Below are positions 1 to 8,593 of a DNA stretch of 64,000 nt, one piece after another. Position 1 is the stretch's first letter, and the number at the start of each line of letters is the position of its first letter. The notes beneath the pieces were generated by a model that saw only the letters and a list, made by a program, of their open reading frames with translations, made no database searches and was not told the origin of the DNA. The position numbers and the translations under genes were made by a program. Source of the DNA: Bosea sp. (in: a-proteobacteria) (lineage in GTDB: Bacteria; Pseudomonadota; Alphaproteobacteria; Rhizobiales; Beijerinckiaceae); NCBI RefSeq assembly GCF_023953965.1, contig NZ_JAMLIX010000001.1, forward strand, positions 806,001 through 870,000. The letters run 5' to 3'.

Positions 1-419
1 CTTTGGAGGGCGGCGACGCCGGCGCACCATTCAGGGCTCGGCCGCGCATCGATCTGCCATTCGGGCGTCTCGCAAACCGCGAAGCCCGAGACCGGCGCGA
101 TCTGGCCGAAGGACCGGTCCTTCACCCGGTAGCCGCGCGCCAGCACCGCCGCGCGTGTCGCCTGCGCGACCAGCGGCGTCAGGCGGATGCAGGGCGCAAG
201 TCCGTCGGCGCGGTAGAGTTCCTCGATCAGGTCGAGCATCTCGGCGTCGAGCTCGGCGCCAGGGTTGAGCGGCGTCGCCGAATTGGCCCGGCCGGAATAG
301 CCGTTGGCGAAGCGCAGCACCCAGTCGCCGACGACGAGCGTCGAGAGCGCCGGCCAGGCATTGACGATCCGCCGCTCGCAACCGAGCACGAGGGCGTCGT
401 CGCCGGTCTTCGTCGGCAT
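1..419 (-). CDS. GNAT-family N-acetyltransferase, N-terminal part (cut by window edge)
   Basis: About 139 codons of a protein read from an ATG at 419 on the minus strand; the rest lies beyond the left edge. The N-terminus contains CERRIVNAWPALST followed by GDWVLRFANGYSGRANSA, which I recognise as the start of a Rhizobiales GNAT-type acetyltransferase family; the acetyl-CoA-binding core is not in view. The ATG lies 4 bases after the stop of the glyoxalase II-type gene on the same strand, so the two are probably co-transcribed. The family call is from pattern memory; the substrate is unknown. Confidence 0.7.
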   Translation of the reverse strand, partial: MPTKTGDDALVLGCERRIVNAWPALSTLVVGDWVLRFANGYSGRANSATPLNPGAELDAEMLDLIEELYRADGLAPCIRLTPLVAQATRAAVLARGYRVKDRSFGQIAPVSGFAVCETPEWQIDARPSPEWCAGVAALQ

Positions 420-423
420 CGTG

Positions 424-1188
424 TCAGAACCGGTTCTTGGCTTCGCGCAGCGCCGCGAAGACCGCGCCCGGCGCCGCGCCGGCAAGCCCGACGGCGGCGG
501 CGAGCGCCGGTTCGCCCGCCCGGAAGAACGGGTTCGTCGCCTTTTCCTCGGCCACCGTGGTCAGCGCCCAGAAGCGGCCCTCGGCCTTGGCCGTCTCGGC
601 CTCGGCGAAGCGCGCCGCGACGGCTTCGTTCGCCGGATCGACCGAACGGGCGAAGCGGGCGTTCGCCAGGGTGTAGTCATGGCCGCCGAGCAGGCGGGTG
701 TCGTCCGGCAGCGCCATGACGCGCGTGAGCGAGGTCCACATCCGCTCCATCTGCCCCGGCTGGACCCGCCCGCAGCCCATCACGAAGACGACGTCGCCGA
801 CCAGGGCGAGCCTGGCGCCCAGCCCGACGAAGCTCAGATGCCCGTCGGAATGGCCGGGCGTGTGCCAGATCTCGAAGCGCTCGCCACCGAAGGAGACGGC
901 GTCGCCCTCGGCGATGACCCGGTCGAGCGGCGCGCTCGGCCCCGCATCGGCCGGGCCGACGACGGTCGCGCCCGTCGCCTGCTTCACCTCGGCGACGCCT
1001 TGAGTGTGGTCGTGATGGGCATGGGTGACGAAGATGTCGCTGATCGTCCAGCCCTTCGCCTTAGCCGCGGCGATGACCGCGCCGGCCTCGGGCACGTCGA
1101 TGGCGGCGCAGGCGCCGCTGGCAGGATCGTGCAGCAGCGCGCCGGCATTGTCGGCGAGCGTGCGGAAGACGTGAAGGTCGAGCGGCAT
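424..1188 (-). CDS. gloB: Hydroxyacylglutathione hydrolase-like metallo-beta-lactamase-fold protein (glyoxalase II type)
   Basis: A 254-residue MBL-fold hydrolase. The zinc-binding motif THAHHDH is at residues 55-61, a later metal histidine sits in HTPGHSDGH (about residue 112), the bridging aspartate in GDVVFVMGCGRV, and a C-terminal GGHDYT supplies the last histidine. Length and the C-terminal NPFFR segment fit glyoxalase II, which hydrolyses S-lactoylglutathione to lactate and glutathione in methylglyoxal detoxification. It is the first gene of a minus-strand pair with the GNAT gene and is divergent from a methyltransferase, an arrangement I associate with Rhizobiales. Activity on other thioesters is possible. 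Confidence 0.85.
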   Translation of the reverse strand: MPLDLHVFRTLADNAGALLHDPASGACAAIDVPEAGAVIAAAKAKGWTISDIFVTHAHHDHTQGVAEVKQATGATVVGPADAGPSAPLDRVIAEGDAVSFGGERFEIWHTPGHSDGHLSFVGLGARLALVGDVVFVMGCGRVQPGQMERMWTSLTRVMALPDDTRLLGGHDYTLANARFARSVDPANEAVAARFAEAETAKAEGRFWALTTVAEEKATNPFFRAGEPALAAAVGLAGAAPGAVFAALREAKNRF

Positions 1189-1296
1189 GGCATCCTCCGG
1201 CGAGCGATCTTTAAGCCTCTTGCATGGGCCAAGCCCGGCCTGCGATCAACCCGGCATCGACTGAAGCGGCCCTTGCGCTTATGCGCCGCGCGTTCC

Positions 1297-2076
1297 ATGT
1301 CAGGCGCCATGCCTCTCGACGTCGTCGACCTGCGCAGCTTCTATGCGAGCCCGCTCGGCCATGTGGCCCGGCGCTTCATCGGCCGGACGATGCTGCGCTT
1401 CTGGCCCGATTGCGCCCGCCAGCGCCTCCTGGGCCTGGGCTTCGCGACGCCCTACCTCTCCGTGCTCGGCATCGAGGCCGAGCGGGTGATCGCCTTCATG
1501 CCGGCGGCGCAGGGCGTGGTGAACTGGCCTTCGCCCGGCCTCTCCGCCTCCGCCCTGGTCGAGCCGACGCTGATGCCGCTGCCGACCGCCTCGATCGACC
1601 GGATCGTGCTGGTCCATGCGCTGGAGGAGACCGAAAGCCCCGACGACCTGCTGGAGGAGGTCTCGCGCGTGCTCAACCCCGGCGGGCGGATGATCCTCGT
1701 CGTGCCCAACCGGCGCGGCCTGTGGGCGCGGATGGACGGCACGCCCTTCGGCCAGGGCCGCCCCTTCAGCCGCCGGCAGCTTGCCGCCCTGCTGCGCGGC
1801 GCCGAATTCTCGCCCGAGCGCTGGATCGAGGCGCTCTACGTCCCGCCGCTGCAAAGGCGGCTGACGATCCGCTCGGCCCCGGCCTGGGAGCGGATCGGCA
1901 GCGGGCTCTCGCTGCCTTTCGCCGGCGTCCACGTCATCGACGCGACAAAGCAGGTCTACCGGCGCGCAGCCTTGCGCGCGACGCGGCGCAGCTTCGCGCT
2001 GAGACCCATCCTGCTGCCACAGCCGGCGCCGACGCCGCGTGCGGCAAACCCGCCTGTGAGGCCGGGACCGGGTTGA
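1297..2076 (+). CDS. Class I SAM-dependent methyltransferase
   Basis: About 259 residues. The middle has the Methyltransf_11 pattern: an acidic/hydrophobic strand (SIDRIVLVHALEE), then DDLLEEVSRVLNPGGRMILVVPN, the usual post-motif region where a loop PGG precedes a beta strand. The N-terminal glycine-rich SAM loop is poorly conserved (LGLGFATPYL). The methylated substrate is not predictable. Start may be the ATG at 1297 or the one at 1309; upstream in-frame sequence overlaps the antisense gloB gene and does not look coding. The C-terminal 30 residues are proline/arginine-rich and probably disordered. It is divergent from gloB and followed by accA. Confidence 0.8.
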   Translation: MSGAMPLDVVDLRSFYASPLGHVARRFIGRTMLRFWPDCARQRLLGLGFATPYLSVLGIEAERVIAFMPAAQGVVNWPSPGLSASALVEPTLMPLPTASIDRIVLVHALEETESPDDLLEEVSRVLNPGGRMILVVPNRRGLWARMDGTPFGQGRPFSRRQLAALLRGAEFSPERWIEALYVPPLQRRLTIRSAPAWERIGSGLSLPFAGVHVIDATKQVYRRAALRATRRSFALRPILLPQPAPTPRAANPPVRPGPG

Positions 2077-2181
2077 CAATTCCGCCGGGGCGCGGCCAAG
2101 GTCCGCCGCTTTTCAAGCCCCGGTTTTGCTGGAAATCGCGTGCGGCGCCCGCTCCCGGCGGGCAATCTGAACTGGATCACG

Positions 2182-3135
2182 ATGCGCAGCTATCTGGATT
2201 TCGAGAAACCGGTCGCCGAGCTGGAGGCGAAGGCCGACGAGTTGCGTGCCCTCGAGGCGCGCGGCGACGGTGTCTCCCTGTCGGAGGAGATCGGCAAGCT
2301 CGATGCCCGCGCGAGCCAGGCGCTGAAGGAGCTCTACGCCGTGCTGACGCCCTGGCAGAAGACGCTGGTGGCGCGCCATCCGCAGCGGCCGCATTTCAAG
2401 GATTACTGCGCCGGTCTGATCGAGGAGTTCACGCCGCTGGCGGGAGATCGCGCCTTCGGCGAGGACGAGGCCATCGTCGGCGGCTTCGGCCGCTTCCGCG
2501 GCGAGCCGGTCTGCGTCATCGGCCAGGAGAAGGGCGATTCGACCGAGACCCGCATCCGGCACAATTTTGGGATGCCCAAGCCCGAGGGCTATCGCAAGGC
2601 CGTGCGCCTGACCGAGCTCGCCGACCGCTTCGGCCTGCCGGTCTTGAGCTTCGTCGACACCGCCGGCGCCTATCCCGGCATCGAGGCGGAGGAGCGCGGC
2701 CAGGCCGAGGCCATCGCCCGCTCGACCGAGGCCTGGCTCGGCCTGCGCTCACCGAGCGTGGCGCTGGTCATCGGCGAGGGCGGCTCGGGCGGGGCGATCG
2801 CGATCGCCGCCGCCAGCCGCGTCCTGATGCTGGAGCACGCGATCTATTCGGTGATCTCGCCGGAAGGCGCGGCCTCGATCCTGTGGCGCGACACCGCCCG
2901 CGCGCAGGACGCCGCCACCGGCATGAAGATCACGGCGCAGGACCTGCTCAAATTCGGCGTCATCGACCGGATCGTGCAGGAGCCGAACGGCGGCGCCCAT
3001 CGCGACGGCCAGGCCGCGATCGCCCGCGCAGGCGAGGCCATCGCGGCAGCGCTCGGCGAGCTGTCAGGGCTCGGCGGCGAGGAGATCGTGGCCCAGCGTG
3101 CGGAGAAGTTCCTGGCGATCGGGCGAAATCTGTGA
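2182..3135 (+). CDS. accA: Acetyl-CoA carboxylase carboxyltransferase subunit alpha
   Basis: A 317-residue protein of the exact usual AccA length, starting MRSYLDFEKPVAELEAK. AccA and AccD form the carboxyltransferase that moves CO2 from biotin on BCCP to acetyl-CoA, giving malonyl-CoA for fatty acid synthesis in the cytoplasm. Diagnostic blocks are RHPQRPHFKDY, the GQEKGDSTETRIRHNFGM region, SFVDTAGAYPG and IGEGGSGGAIAI (oxyanion-hole glycines), and the C-terminal YSVISPEGAASILW. The ATG at 2182 was chosen because the 14 in-frame codons upstream of it lack family similarity. accD is not in the window, as is usual. Confidence 0.97.
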   Translation: MRSYLDFEKPVAELEAKADELRALEARGDGVSLSEEIGKLDARASQALKELYAVLTPWQKTLVARHPQRPHFKDYCAGLIEEFTPLAGDRAFGEDEAIVGGFGRFRGEPVCVIGQEKGDSTETRIRHNFGMPKPEGYRKAVRLTELADRFGLPVLSFVDTAGAYPGIEAEERGQAEAIARSTEAWLGLRSPSVALVIGEGGSGGAIAIAAASRVLMLEHAIYSVISPEGAASILWRDTARAQDAATGMKITAQDLLKFGVIDRIVQEPNGGAHRDGQAAIARAGEAIAAALGELSGLGGEEIVAQRAEKFLAIGRNL

Positions 3136-3321
3136 GCCTCGAGCTCGCAGGTGCGGCATGAGCGGATGTTTACGGGTGGTTGACCATGTGGCCAGCATCG
3201 GGGCGGCTATGGTAAGGAACCTTCAAGGCTAACGCTTCTAAAACGAGTCGACGGGCACAATTTGGCCGTCTTGCGAAGTCACAGGTCGCGCCCCGGCCTG
3301 CCGTTCGATGGGATTGACGAC

Positions 3322-4722
3322 GTGGCACTGAAGCAACTCGCGCTCGTGGCTTTTGTTGCATTGACGCTGGCCGCCTGCGAGGAGGACCGTTATCGCAGCG
3401 CCTCCCGCCACTATATCCCGATTCCGGGCGCGACCTATGCGCTGATGTCCGAGAAGGGCATGAGCAAGGACCAGCCGATCCTGATCCGCTCCTACAAGAA
3501 GGAATCGGAGCTCGAGATCTGGAAGCGCCGGGGCGACGGGCGCTATGCGCTCCTGAAGACCTTCCCGATGTGCCGCTGGTCCGGCCAGCTCGGCCCGAAG
3601 ATCCGCGAGGGCGATCGCATGGCGCCGGAAGGCTTCTACGCCATCGCGCCCCAGCAGATGAACCCGAACTCCGCCTATTACGTCTCGTTCAACATGGGCT
3701 ATCCCAACGCCTATGACCGTGCGCACGGTCGCACCGGCGCGCATCTGATGGTGCACGGCGCCTGCTCCTCGGCCGGCTGCTATTCGATGACCGACGACCA
3801 GATCGGCGAGATCTACGCCCTGGTGCGCGAGGCCCAGAACGGCGGCCAGCGCGCCGTGCAGATGCAGGCCTTCCCCTTCCGGATGACGGCGCAGAACCTG
3901 GCCAAGCACCGGCTCGACCCCAACATCGCCTTCTGGAAGAACCTCAAGGAAGGCTCGGACTATTTCGAGGTGACGAAGGAGGAGCCGCCCGTCTCCGTCG
4001 CCGGCGGCCGCTATCTCTTCAACGGCGGCACGGCCCCGGCCGCCGTCGCCGAGAAGCGCCACCAAGACGAGGTCCAGGTCGCCCAGCTCGTCGCCAAGGG
4101 CACGCCGGCGATCCGGCTGGTCTATGACGACGGCGACCAGCACGCCTCCTTCAAGCAGGCGCTCGCCACGAGCGGCGGCGACGCGCTGAACCGCTCGGCC
4201 TCCTGGGGGTCGCGGAATGTCGGCATCAGCCGCGAGGACGCGCTCGCTTCCGGCCCGCGCGTCGTCGTGCTCGACGACAGGGGCAAGGCCAAGGCGACGA
4301 TCCGCGCCGCCTCCGCCGAGGACGACGCCATCATCGCCGCCGTCGCGGCCGCCCCGCCGGTCGAGGAGCTCGAGGCCAAGCCCACCGCCAACCCTGCGGC
4401 ACCGCGCCCGGCCGCCGCTCCCGCCGCCACGGAGCTCGCCAAGGCCGCGCCACAGGCGCCGGTGCTGGCGAGCACCGCCTCAACCCCGGTCGCTCCGGCC
4501 GAGGACAAGCCGTTCCTCCAGCGCGCGCTGAGCTTCATGCCGGTCTTCGGCGGCAGCGCCGACCAGGGCGTGGCGACCGCCGCGGCCCCGGTGGTCTCGG
4601 TCGTTCCCGCTTCGCCGCTGAGCACCAGCGCGCCGCTGCCGCCGCGCCGGGCCCGCGGCCTCCAGACCTCGCGGCTCGACCAGTCGACGGCCGCCTATGC
4701 GAGCCAGCCGACGCAGCGTTGA
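3322..4722 (+). CDS. L,D-transpeptidase (YkuD-type) lipoprotein with Ala/Pro-rich tail
   Basis: I place the start at GTG 3322 because it gives a compact lipoprotein signal (ALKQLALVAFVALTLAAC) with lipobox LAAC; a TTG at 3262 would put 20 extra residues before it. The mature protein has an L,D-transpeptidase catalytic domain: a conserved N-terminal strand pattern (PILIRSYKKESELEIWK), then HLMVHGACSSAGCYSM, containing the catalytic His and the Ser-x-Gly-Cys signature. Such enzymes make 3-3 peptidoglycan cross-links or attach proteins to the wall in the periplasm; the sequence resembles the YafK branch. The last 150 residues are Ala/Pro-rich low complexity, probably a disordered spacer. A terminator follows at 4777. 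Confidence 0.88.
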   Translation: MALKQLALVAFVALTLAACEEDRYRSASRHYIPIPGATYALMSEKGMSKDQPILIRSYKKESELEIWKRRGDGRYALLKTFPMCRWSGQLGPKIREGDRMAPEGFYAIAPQQMNPNSAYYVSFNMGYPNAYDRAHGRTGAHLMVHGACSSAGCYSMTDDQIGEIYALVREAQNGGQRAVQMQAFPFRMTAQNLAKHRLDPNIAFWKNLKEGSDYFEVTKEEPPVSVAGGRYLFNGGTAPAAVAEKRHQDEVQVAQLVAKGTPAIRLVYDDGDQHASFKQALATSGGDALNRSASWGSRNVGISREDALASGPRVVVLDDRGKAKATIRAASAEDDAIIAAVAAAPPVEELEAKPTANPAAPRPAAAPAATELAKAAPQAPVLASTASTPVAPAEDKPFLQRALSFMPVFGGSADQGVATAAAPVVSVVPASPLSTSAPLPPRRARGLQTSRLDQSTAAYASQPTQR

Positions 4723-4776
4723 GCTGTGATGAAATTGTTACATCACCGCAGATAATTCGGATTGCTTTTTGCAGAT

Positions 4777-4809
4777 GCGAAGGCCTCCGTTTCGGGGGCC
4801 TTCGCTTTT
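4777..4809 (+). terminator. Intrinsic terminator of the L,D-transpeptidase gene
   Basis: A perfect 9-bp stem GCGAAGGCC / GGCCTTCGC (4777-4785 and 4797-4805) is followed directly by TTTT. It sits 54 bases past the stop at 4722 and abuts the stop of the convergent aminopeptidase gene. The T-tract is only on the plus side, so it should act mainly on plus-strand transcripts. Confidence 0.8.
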
Positions 4810-6059
4810 CAGGCCCACTCGCCCTTGCGGAACACCGGCACGCGGCGCCCGTCCTGATGGACGCCGTCGATATCGACCTCGCCCGAGCCGATCATCCAGT
4901 CGATATGGATCAGGCTCTTGTTGCCGCCCTGCGCCGCGATTTGCTCGGGCGCGAGGCTCGCGCCGTCGACGAAGCATTTCGAATAGCACTGGCCCAGCGC
5001 GACGTGGCAGGAGGCGTTCTCGTCGAAGAGCGTGTTGTAGAACAGGATGCCGCTCTTCGAGATCGGCGAGGAATGCGGCACCAGCGCCACCTCGCCGAGG
5101 CGCCGCGCGCCCTCGTCGGTGTCGAGCACCTTGGCGAGCACCGCCTCGCCGCGCGTGGCGCGGGCCTCGACGATCCGCCCGCCTTCGAAGCGTACCTGGA
5201 TCCCGTCGATCAGCGAGCCCTGGTAGGAGAGCGGCTTGGTGCTCGCCACATGCCCCTCGACCCGGCGAGCATGGGGGGTGGTGAAGACCTCCTCGGTCGG
5301 GATGTTGGGGTTGCAGACGATGCCGTTCCTGGCCGGCGAGGCGCCGCCCTGCCAGTCATGGCCGTCAGCCAGCCCGATCGTGAGGTCGGTGCCCGGCCCG
5401 ATGAAATGCAGGGCGGCGAAGCGCTGGCCGTTCAGCCAGTCGCGCCGCGCCCGCAAGGCGCCGTTATGAGCCGCCCAGGCGGCGACGGGATCGGCCTCGT
5501 CGATGCGCGAGGCTGCGAAGATCGCCTCCGCCAGCTTGCCGACCGCGGCCTCCTCGGCCTCGTCCGGGAAGACCTGGCGCGCCCAGGCCGCGCTCGGATA
5601 GGCCAGGATGTTCCAGTTGATGTCGAAGCCGGCGATCTTCTCCAGCGCCGGCTGATAGGCCAGCGCATTGGCCTTGCTGGCGCGGCCGACCTTGCCTGCG
5701 TCCTCGCCCGCGAGCAGCATCGGATTGTCGCCGACCACGGCGAGCCGCGCGGTGTTGGCGGAAAAAGCCTTGGCGACACCCTCGTAGAGCCAGCCCGGCG
5801 CCCTGTCGAAGCTCAGATCCGGCGCATGGCGATAGCGCGCCAGCGTGACCTCCTCGTCGGAGAGCATCGGCGTGACGAGGCCGGCGCCCGCCTCGTAGGC
5901 ATGCCGGGCGATGAGCCGCACCAGCGGCAGCGCGGAAACCGGCGCCGTCAGGAACAGATCCTGCCCCGGCTGGAGGTTCAAGCCGACGCGGATCGCGACC
6001 TTAGCCAGCTTGTCGAGCCTTGCGGAGTCGATGGCGGGGGGATGCTGATGGACGGTCAT
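4809..6059 (-). CDS. Aminopeptidase, M29 (thermophilic metalloprotease) family
   Basis: A 416-residue protein, typical for M29. It starts MTVHQHPPAIDSARLDKLAKVAIRVG with the family motif GLNLQPGQDLFLTAPVSALPLVR just after. Metal ligands known for the family can be placed: the Glu in NPNIPTEEVFTTP, a Glu further on, the His of ENASCHVALG and the His/Asp of IHIDWMIG. The enzyme removes N-terminal residues from peptides in the cytoplasm using two divalent metals. The ATG at 6059 was chosen over an upstream in-frame start because the family N-terminus begins there. Monocistronic, divergent from the kinase operon at 6257. Confidence 0.93.
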   Translation of the reverse strand: MTVHQHPPAIDSARLDKLAKVAIRVGLNLQPGQDLFLTAPVSALPLVRLIARHAYEAGAGLVTPMLSDEEVTLARYRHAPDLSFDRAPGWLYEGVAKAFSANTARLAVVGDNPMLLAGEDAGKVGRASKANALAYQPALEKIAGFDINWNILAYPSAAWARQVFPDEAEEAAVGKLAEAIFAASRIDEADPVAAWAAHNGALRARRDWLNGQRFAALHFIGPGTDLTIGLADGHDWQGGASPARNGIVCNPNIPTEEVFTTPHARRVEGHVASTKPLSYQGSLIDGIQVRFEGGRIVEARATRGEAVLAKVLDTDEGARRLGEVALVPHSSPISKSGILFYNTLFDENASCHVALGQCYSKCFVDGASLAPEQIAAQGGNKSLIHIDWMIGSGEVDIDGVHQDGRRVPVFRKGEWA

Positions 6060-6100
6060 GACGCTTGCCCTGTCGGATTCGGGATTTGCGCCATGCTCAA

Positions 6101-6168
6101 CCAAATCGCGTCCGGGTCAACCGCCGCGACGCGGCCGAGCCCGCCTGCTTGACTTCATCGCGATTTGG
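6101..6168. promoter_or_regulatory. Widely spaced perfect inverted repeat in divergent promoter region (candidate operator pair)
   Basis: CCAAATCGCG at 6101-6110 is exactly repeated in inverse orientation as CGCGATTTGG at 6159-6168, separated by 48 bases. A TTGACT that could be a -35 element for the plus-strand operon lies at 6149-6154, between the arms, although no convincing -10 follows. The element is in the 197-base gap between the divergent aminopeptidase gene and the FGGY-kinase operon. Two half-sites for a dimeric or looping regulator is my inference. Confidence 0.45.
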
Positions 6169-6256
6169 AGTGTGTTGCCGCAGATGAACCGCCGCCGGGC
6201 CGAAGCCGCGGCGGCCTGTCCGGAATGGCGAGCCCGCTGCAATCCATGGGATCCCG

Positions 6257-7759
6257 ATGAGCGTCGTCCTCGCCTGCGATCTCGGCGGCAGCAGCTTTCG
6301 CGCCGCGCTGATCGACGACCGCGGCATCACGCAAGCCGAGCACGCCGTCCCCGGCCCGATCCTCAGCGACCATCTCGACCGTTCGGAGGTGCGTGCGGAG
6401 GCCTGGTGGGCGCAGCTCGGCGAAGCGGCCGGCAGGCTCGCCGCGGACGCGCCGGCGCTGTTTACGCGCATCGCGGGCATCGCGATCTGCGGCGTCACCC
6501 GCACGCAAATCTTCCTCGGCCGGGACGGGCGGGAGCTGCGCCCGGCCATGACCTGGAAGGACGCGCGCGCGGAAGCCATCGCCGTCCGCCTGCGCGAGAG
6601 GCTGGCGGGCCATCCGGAAGCGCATCGCATCAACGCCTTCCACCCGCTGGCGCGCCTCGCCTGGCTCGCCGAGGCCGAGCCGGAGAACGCCCGCGCGCTC
6701 GTCTGCGTGCTCGAGCCCAAGGATTACCTGAACCTGCGCCTGACCGGCCGGCAGGCGAGCGACGCGGTCTCGCTGGCGCGCCTCGTCGCCTGCGCCGGGA
6801 GCATCGAGGGCGCCATCGGCCTGTCGCCGAACGTGATCCCGACCATCCTCGAACCCTGCGATGCCGTCGCTCCCGTCCAGGGCGGCCTCACCGCGCCGTT
6901 CGACCGGCTTTCCGGCATCCCGGTCTTCTGCGGCTGCAACGATACCTGGGCGGCGGTCGTCGGGCTCGGCGCCCTGCGTCCGGGCTATGCCTACAACATC
7001 TCCGGCACTACCGAAGTGCTCGGCGTGCTCGGCCCCGAGCAGGCCGAGGCGGAAGGGCTCGTCACAGTCGACTGGCGCGGCCTCTGGCATCTCGGCGGGC
7101 CGAGCCAGAACGGCGCCGACACGGCCGCCTGGCTCACAGGCCTCATCGGCGGCCGGGACCCGGTCGGCGAGAGCCTCGAACGCCTGCTCGCCGGGACGCG
7201 CCATCCGCAGCCGCTGATCTTCCTGCCCTATCTCCAGGGCGAGCGCGTGCCCTATTGGAACCCGAGCCTGCGCGGCGCCTTCATCGGACTTGGCCGCCAG
7301 CACGGCCCGACCGACCTCGCCTATGCCGTGCTCGAAGGCGTCGCCTGCCTGAACCGCCTCGTGCTGGAACGGGCGGAAGGCGCGCTCGGCACCCGCGTCG
7401 ACGAGATCCGCTTCGGCGGCGGCGCCGCGGCCAGCCCGGTCTGGGCGCAGGTCAAGGCCGATCTCTGCGGCCGCCCGATCGTCGTCGGCGCGGCCAAGGA
7501 ACCCGGCCTGCTCGGCGCGGCGATCATCGCCTGGACGGGCCTGCGCCGCTTCGCCTCGCTCACCGCCGCGCAGGATGCGCTCGTCGGCATCGCCCGGCGC
7601 CACGAGCCCGACCCGGCGCGCCGCCCGGCCTATAACGCCCTCTACGCCCTCTATCGCCAGAGCGAAGCGGCGCTCGCCCCGATCTCGGCCGCGCTCGTCG
7701 CGCTGGCGCGGGAGACCGCTCACCTGCCCGGCCTCGCCAACGCGGCGCGCGCGCCGTAA
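6257..7759 (+). CDS. FGGY-family carbohydrate kinase
   Basis: A 500-residue sugar kinase with the two FGGY actin-like domains. The N-terminal phosphate-1 loop is DLGGSSFRAALID (residues 8-20); the domain boundary carries PVFCGCNDTWAAVVGLGALRPG, and the C-terminal nucleotide-binding domain has EIRFGGGAAASPVWAQVKADLCGRP followed by EPGLLGAAIIA, the classic FGGY signature region. Such enzymes phosphorylate pentuloses or polyols such as xylulose, ribulose or erythritol with ATP in the cytoplasm; the exact sugar cannot be read. It heads a seven-gene operon with an SDR, an ABC sugar importer and a nucleoside hydrolase, so it presumably phosphorylates the imported or processed sugar. Confidence 0.9.
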   Translation: MSVVLACDLGGSSFRAALIDDRGITQAEHAVPGPILSDHLDRSEVRAEAWWAQLGEAAGRLAADAPALFTRIAGIAICGVTRTQIFLGRDGRELRPAMTWKDARAEAIAVRLRERLAGHPEAHRINAFHPLARLAWLAEAEPENARALVCVLEPKDYLNLRLTGRQASDAVSLARLVACAGSIEGAIGLSPNVIPTILEPCDAVAPVQGGLTAPFDRLSGIPVFCGCNDTWAAVVGLGALRPGYAYNISGTTEVLGVLGPEQAEAEGLVTVDWRGLWHLGGPSQNGADTAAWLTGLIGGRDPVGESLERLLAGTRHPQPLIFLPYLQGERVPYWNPSLRGAFIGLGRQHGPTDLAYAVLEGVACLNRLVLERAEGALGTRVDEIRFGGGAAASPVWAQVKADLCGRPIVVGAAKEPGLLGAAIIAWTGLRRFASLTAAQDALVGIARRHEPDPARRPAYNALYALYRQSEAALAPISAALVALARETAHLPGLANAARAP

Positions 7760-7797
7760 AAGCCAGATGCCATGACCGACAGACCACGGATTCGACG

Positions 7798-8592
7798 ATG
7801 AACGGCCGCAAGCAGGAAGCCCCCGTCACGCTGCTCACCGGAGCCTCGGGCGGCATCGTCGGCGCGCTCGCCGTGATCCTGGCGCGGGCCGGGCATCGCC
7901 TCGTCCTGTCGGGCCTCGACCAGCCCGGGCTCGAGGCCGTGGCCAATGATGCCATGGCGGCCGGCGCGGAGACGGCGATGCTCGCCGGCGATCTCAGCGA
8001 CCGCGACGTGGCGCAGGCGCTCATCGATCTCGCCGTCTCGCGCTTCGGCCGGCTCGACCATCTGGTCACCGGCGCCGGCGCCTCGCGCCCCGTCCCGATG
8101 GTCGAGATGGAGGACGAGGAATGGGACAGGCTCGTCGACCTCAACCTCTCGGCCGTGTTCCGCGTCTCCAAGGCCGCCGCCCGCCGGATGATCGCCCAGG
8201 GCGAGGGCGGCGCCATCGTCCACATCTCCTCGATCGCCCATGCCAATGGCGGCGCCAATCTCGCCTATGGCTCGGCCAAGGGCGGCGTCGCGACGCTGAC
8301 CTACGGCATGGCCCAGCAGCTCGGGCCGCACGGCATCCGCGTCAATGCGGTGGCGCCCGGCATCATCGACACGCCGATGGTCCGGAACGGCTTCGCGCAG
8401 CAGTTCAACGCGCTGGTCGAAGGCGCGGCGGTGCGCACGCCGCTCGGGAGGCTCGGCCGGCCCGAGGACGTCGCCAACGTGATCGCCTTCCTCATCTCCG
8501 ACGGCTCAGCCTTCGTCACCGGCGCGCTTCTGCCGATCACCGGCGGCATCGAGATCCTCTCGCCGATCTCCACCATCGCCAGGGGAGCCTGA
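7798..8592 (+). CDS. SDR-family oxidoreductase with altered glycine motif
   Basis: A 264-residue classical short-chain dehydrogenase. Catalytic residues are in place: Ser144 in HISSIAH, Tyr157 and Lys161 in AYGSAKGG, and NAVAPGIIDTPM afterwards. The cofactor loop reads TGASGGIVGALA, so the third glycine of the usual TGxxxGIG is Val21, which is unusual. In a sugar operon such an enzyme would interconvert a polyol and a ketose, or oxidise a sugar, before phosphorylation by the FGGY kinase; that role is inferred. It ends one base before the TTG start of the permease gene, so translation is probably coupled. Confidence 0.88.
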   Translation: MNGRKQEAPVTLLTGASGGIVGALAVILARAGHRLVLSGLDQPGLEAVANDAMAAGAETAMLAGDLSDRDVAQALIDLAVSRFGRLDHLVTGAGASRPVPMVEMEDEEWDRLVDLNLSAVFRVSKAAARRMIAQGEGGAIVHISSIAHANGGANLAYGSAKGGVATLTYGMAQQLGPHGIRVNAVAPGIIDTPMVRNGFAQQFNALVEGAAVRTPLGRLGRPEDVANVIAFLISDGSAFVTGALLPITGGIEILSPISTIARGA

Positions 8593-8593
8593 T

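Noticed and set aside
304..1296. A long in-frame extension upstream of the methyltransferase
   Set aside because: It lies antisense to the glyoxalase II-type gene, is Arg/Gly-rich and not protein-like; the methyltransferase starts near 1297.
6149..6177. A full sigma-70 promoter for the FGGY operon
   Set aside because: TTGACT is present, but at 17-bp spacing the -10 hexamer is GTGTTG, far from consensus.
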